Shown here: positions 5,038 through 6,721 of the stretch, one piece after another | Position numbering within the stretch: the first letter of the stretch is position 1 | How the letters are laid out: every line of letters begins with the position of its first letter | Origin: Dehalococcoidia bacterium | Lineage (GTDB): Bacteria; Chloroflexota; Dehalococcoidia; UBA2985 | Assembly (NCBI GenBank): GCA_030740415.1 | Contig: JASLXI010000046.1 | Coordinates: 1-6,721 of the forward strand | Length of the DNA stretch: 6,721 bases | Direction: 5' to 3' | Program-made: the position numbers and the translations under genes | Notes under the pieces: model-generated | Database searches by the model: none | What the model was told of the DNA's origin: nothing | Seen by the model: the letters and a program-made list of their open reading frames with translations, nothing else

Positions 5038-6528
5038 ATGCCTATGATCCAGCCGAAGAAAACGCCCATGCCTCGCATGGACCCTCTGGAACGACGCCAG
5101 GACTTCAGCGAGGTATCTCTGGGCTATACACCGGCCCAGGCCCTGGCAGAGGCACAGCGGTGCATTTTGTGTCAGGTTCCCCTGTGCGAGCAGGGATGTC
5201 CGGTGGGAGTCCCCATACGCGACTTCATCAAACTGATAGCTGAGGGCAAACCCCTGGAAGCGGTGCAGCGGATCAAAGAGGTTAACTCGCTGCCGGCTGT
5301 CTGCGGTCGGGTGTGTCCCCAGGAACATCAGTGCGAGCTACAGTGCGTCGTGAATGGGAAACGAGAGCCAGTGGCCATAGGAGCATTGGAAAGGTTCGTG
5401 GCAGACTACGAGTTGGCCCATGACTCCGCAACGCCTAGCGATGATGGTGAGTCGATTAGCAACAATGGCACCGTTCCGTCTGACAACGTCAGCAAGCCTT
5501 CCCCTTCCTCAAAAGCAGACGGGCACAAGATTGCCGTGGTGGGCACAGGCCCGGCCAGTCTTACTGCGGCGGGGGACCTGGCCCGGTTGGGATACCAAGT
5601 AACTCTTTTCGAAGCGCTCCATGCTTCCGGTGGAGTCCTAATGTACGGTATTCCAGAATTCCGGTTGCCCAAGACAATCGTCGCTGCTGAGATAGAAAAG
5701 CTCAAGCTTCAAGGGGTGGAACTGCACAACAACATAGTCATCGGCAGAACCATCACTGTCGACCAACTCATGGATGAGTTGGGGTACGAAGCGGTGTTCA
5801 TCGGCAGTGGAGCCGGCTCTCCCAAGTTCATGGGTGTCCCTGGCGAAAACTTCAAGGGTGTCTACTCCGCGAACGAGTTTCTTACGCGGGTGAACCTGAT
5901 GAGGGCCAACCGCTTCCCGGAATACGACACGCCAATGAAGATGGGAGGCCGCATGGCAGTCATCGGCGCAGGAGACACTGCTATGGATGTGGTGCGCACT
6001 GCCATTCGTGTCGGTGCTCGGGAGGCCTACGTGGTCTACCGACGCTCGATCAAGGAGATGACCGCCCGTATTGAAGATTACCGCGACGCGGCAGAAGAGG
6101 GAGCCATATTTGAGTGGCAGACCAACCCGATCCAGATTCTGGGAAATGACGACGGGTGGGTGCAGGCAATGGAGTGCGTTCGGATGGAGCTGGGCGAACC
6201 AGATGAATCCGGCAGGCGGCGACCAGTTCCCATTCCAGACTCTCAATTCTTGTTGGAGTTGGACATGGTGATTATGGCATTGGGCACCAACGCCAATCCC
6301 ACCGTCGGAGAGTCTACGCCTGGACTGTCCACCAACGCGGCAGGGCACATTGTGGTGGATCCGGAGACGGGCTCCACAAGTAGGAGCGGCGTTTTCGCTG
6401 GAGGTGATGTTACCACCGGTTCTGCCACCGTCATCCTGGCCGCAGGAGCAGGAAAACGGGCTGCTGCCGCCATCCACAGGTACCTACGGAAAGAAAGCCC
6501 AGCTACCTCCGAGCTTACAGTCCGTTAA
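5038..6528 (+). CDS. nfnB: NfnB/SudA-like subunit (GltD-family flavoprotein with N-terminal Fe-S domain)
   Basis: This 496-residue protein has the layout of the glutamate synthase small-subunit family. Residues 1-125 are an alpha-helical Fe-S domain with C42, C45, C50, C54 and C89, C93, C99, C103 (VCGRVCPQEHQC). The Glu in CPQE (E96) is, from memory of Nfn structures, a cluster ligand. Residues 165-193 are the FAD-binding fold (VVGTGPASL, acidic strand end FEA), followed by GGVLMYGIPEFRLPK (198-212). Residues 307-327 are the NADP(H) fold (VIGAGDTAMD). GGDVTTGSATVILAAGAGKRAA (455-476) closes the FAD site. In Nfn it reduces NADP+ and takes electrons from ferredoxin. The NfnA-like neighbour seven bases upstream, with no glutamate synthase large subunit present, argues for Nfn or Sud rather than GltD. 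A Ser/Asp/Asn-rich stretch (about 128-162) between the Fe-S and FAD domains is longer than usual. The gene is complete with a TAA stop. Confidence 0.9.
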   Translation: MPMIQPKKTPMPRMDPLERRQDFSEVSLGYTPAQALAEAQRCILCQVPLCEQGCPVGVPIRDFIKLIAEGKPLEAVQRIKEVNSLPAVCGRVCPQEHQCELQCVVNGKREPVAIGALERFVADYELAHDSATPSDDGESISNNGTVPSDNVSKPSPSSKADGHKIAVVGTGPASLTAAGDLARLGYQVTLFEALHASGGVLMYGIPEFRLPKTIVAAEIEKLKLQGVELHNNIVIGRTITVDQLMDELGYEAVFIGSGAGSPKFMGVPGENFKGVYSANEFLTRVNLMRANRFPEYDTPMKMGGRMAVIGAGDTAMDVVRTAIRVGAREAYVVYRRSIKEMTARIEDYRDAAEEGAIFEWQTNPIQILGNDDGWVQAMECVRMELGEPDESGRRRPVPIPDSQFLLELDMVIMALGTNANPTVGESTPGLSTNAAGHIVVDPETGSTSRSGVFAGGDVTTGSATVILAAGAGKRAAAAIHRYLRKESPATSELTVR

Positions 6529-6592
6529 CGACCTCATCCGCTTCCACGGTCTGCAATATTGAGGCCTTCGCGTAGGTGCATCGCTGGTCTGG

Positions 6593-6616
6593 ACTGTTAT
6601 TCGCCAAGAGAACAGT
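6593..6616. repeat. Inverted repeat ACTGTT-N12-AACAGT after the operon
   Basis: Six-base perfect arms at 6593-6598 and 6611-6616 with a 12-base loop lie 64 bases after the stop of the last operon gene. A T-rich stretch (6616-6630) follows. The stem is short and AT-rich, so it is a poor intrinsic terminator. Its right arm lies within the decamer whose reverse complement occurs at 701-710, so an operator role for the next gene is an alternative. Confidence 0.25.
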
Positions 6617-6657
6617 GTATGTTATTTCTTAGTATTGTGCTCTCTCAGCATCCTTTT

Positions 6658-6663
6658 GGAGGA
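6658..6663 (+). promoter_or_regulatory. Ribosome binding site of the next gene
   Basis: GGAGGA at 6658-6663 is a near-perfect Shine-Dalgarno sequence, eight bases before a GTG at 6672 that opens an uninterrupted frame to the window end. It is the main reason to call a gene there. Confidence 0.6.
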
Positions 6664-6671
6664 TACAACCA

Positions 6672-6721
6672 GTGCCTAGCGGAGATATATTAGACGGCAT
6701 AGAGTTCGACAGAAGCGTCAT
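6672..6721 (+). CDS. Start of an unidentified protein (cut by the window edge)
   Basis: A GTG start with an ideally placed ribosome binding site opens 16 complete codons to the end of the window. The visible sequence is polar and acidic: Met-Pro-Ser-Gly-Asp-Ile-Leu-Asp-Gly-Ile-Glu-Phe-Asp-Arg-Ser-Val. It shows no signal peptide or membrane segment, so a cytoplasmic protein is likely. The fragment is too short to assign to a family. It follows the nfnB-like gene by 143 bases on the same strand and may or may not belong to the same operon. Confidence 0.55.
   Translation, partial: MPSGDILDGIEFDRSV

Noticed and set aside
4882..5328. Antisense open frame (148 codons) across the nfnA/nfnB junction
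   Set aside because: It spans two well-supported genes, including their cluster-ligand motifs, and shows no family features.
5638..6477. Long antisense open frame (279 codons) opposite the NfnB-like gene
   Set aside because: It lies wholly within a clear flavoprotein gene, and its translation is rich in Cys, His and Gly without domains. It is a codon-bias shadow.
5038..6528. Glutamate synthase small subunit (gltD)
   Set aside because: The sequence family fits, but no large subunit is adjacent and an NfnA-like partner lies immediately upstream, so an Nfn/Sud role is the better reading.

Overview
The window is a compact bacterial metabolic locus. Four co-directional, intact plus-strand genes (737-6528) appear to form one transcription unit. 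They encode a 2-oxoacid (probably pyruvate):ferredoxin oxidoreductase made of two fused chains, followed by the two subunits of an NfnAB/SudBA-type flavo-iron-sulfur transhydrogenase. A truncated minus-strand gene for a major facilitator transporter lies on the left edge, and the first codons of another plus-strand gene lie on the right edge.

Layout: 1-241 (minus) is the N-terminal 80 residues of an MFS transporter. 242-736 is a divergent intergenic region with candidate control elements but no gene I can defend. 737-1792 is a fused gamma-delta subunit of the oxidoreductase with a TTG start. 1820-4120 is a fused alpha-beta subunit carrying the thiamine diphosphate site and the proximal cluster cysteines. 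4203-5030 is the NfnA-like FAD/[2Fe-2S] subunit. 5038-6528 is the NfnB/GltD-like subunit with eight N-terminal cysteines and two dinucleotide-binding folds. 6529-6671 is non-coding, with a small inverted repeat and a strong ribosome binding site. A GTG-initiated reading frame opens at 6672 and runs off the end.

How the genes fit together (inference from known families): the oxidoreductase decarboxylates a 2-oxoacid with CoA to acyl-CoA and CO2, passing two low-potential electrons through Fe-S clusters to ferredoxin. Nfn couples oxidation of reduced ferredoxin and NADH to reduction of two NADP+ by flavin-based electron bifurcation, and can run in reverse. Encoded together, they would convert pyruvate oxidation into NADPH, or use NADPH to supply reduced ferredoxin for reductive carboxylation. 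The divergent transporter resembles the monocarboxylate/oxalate-formate branch of the MFS and could move the organic acid, but that link is only positional.

Organism: oxygen-sensitive 2-oxoacid oxidoreductase plus Nfn suggests an anaerobic or low-oxygen bacterium. Moderately high GC with mixed codon use and fused subunits would suit an uncultured Chloroflexota/Dehalococcoidia-like or similar environmental lineage. This is a weak impression, since there is no rRNA or other marker here. No tRNA, rRNA, CRISPR array, insertion sequence or phage feature was seen. The enzymes belong to known families. The less ordinary points are the doubly fused subunit arrangement, its pairing with nfnAB, a probable leaderless promoter for the transporter, and an eight-G run at the domain junction of the gamma-delta fusion.
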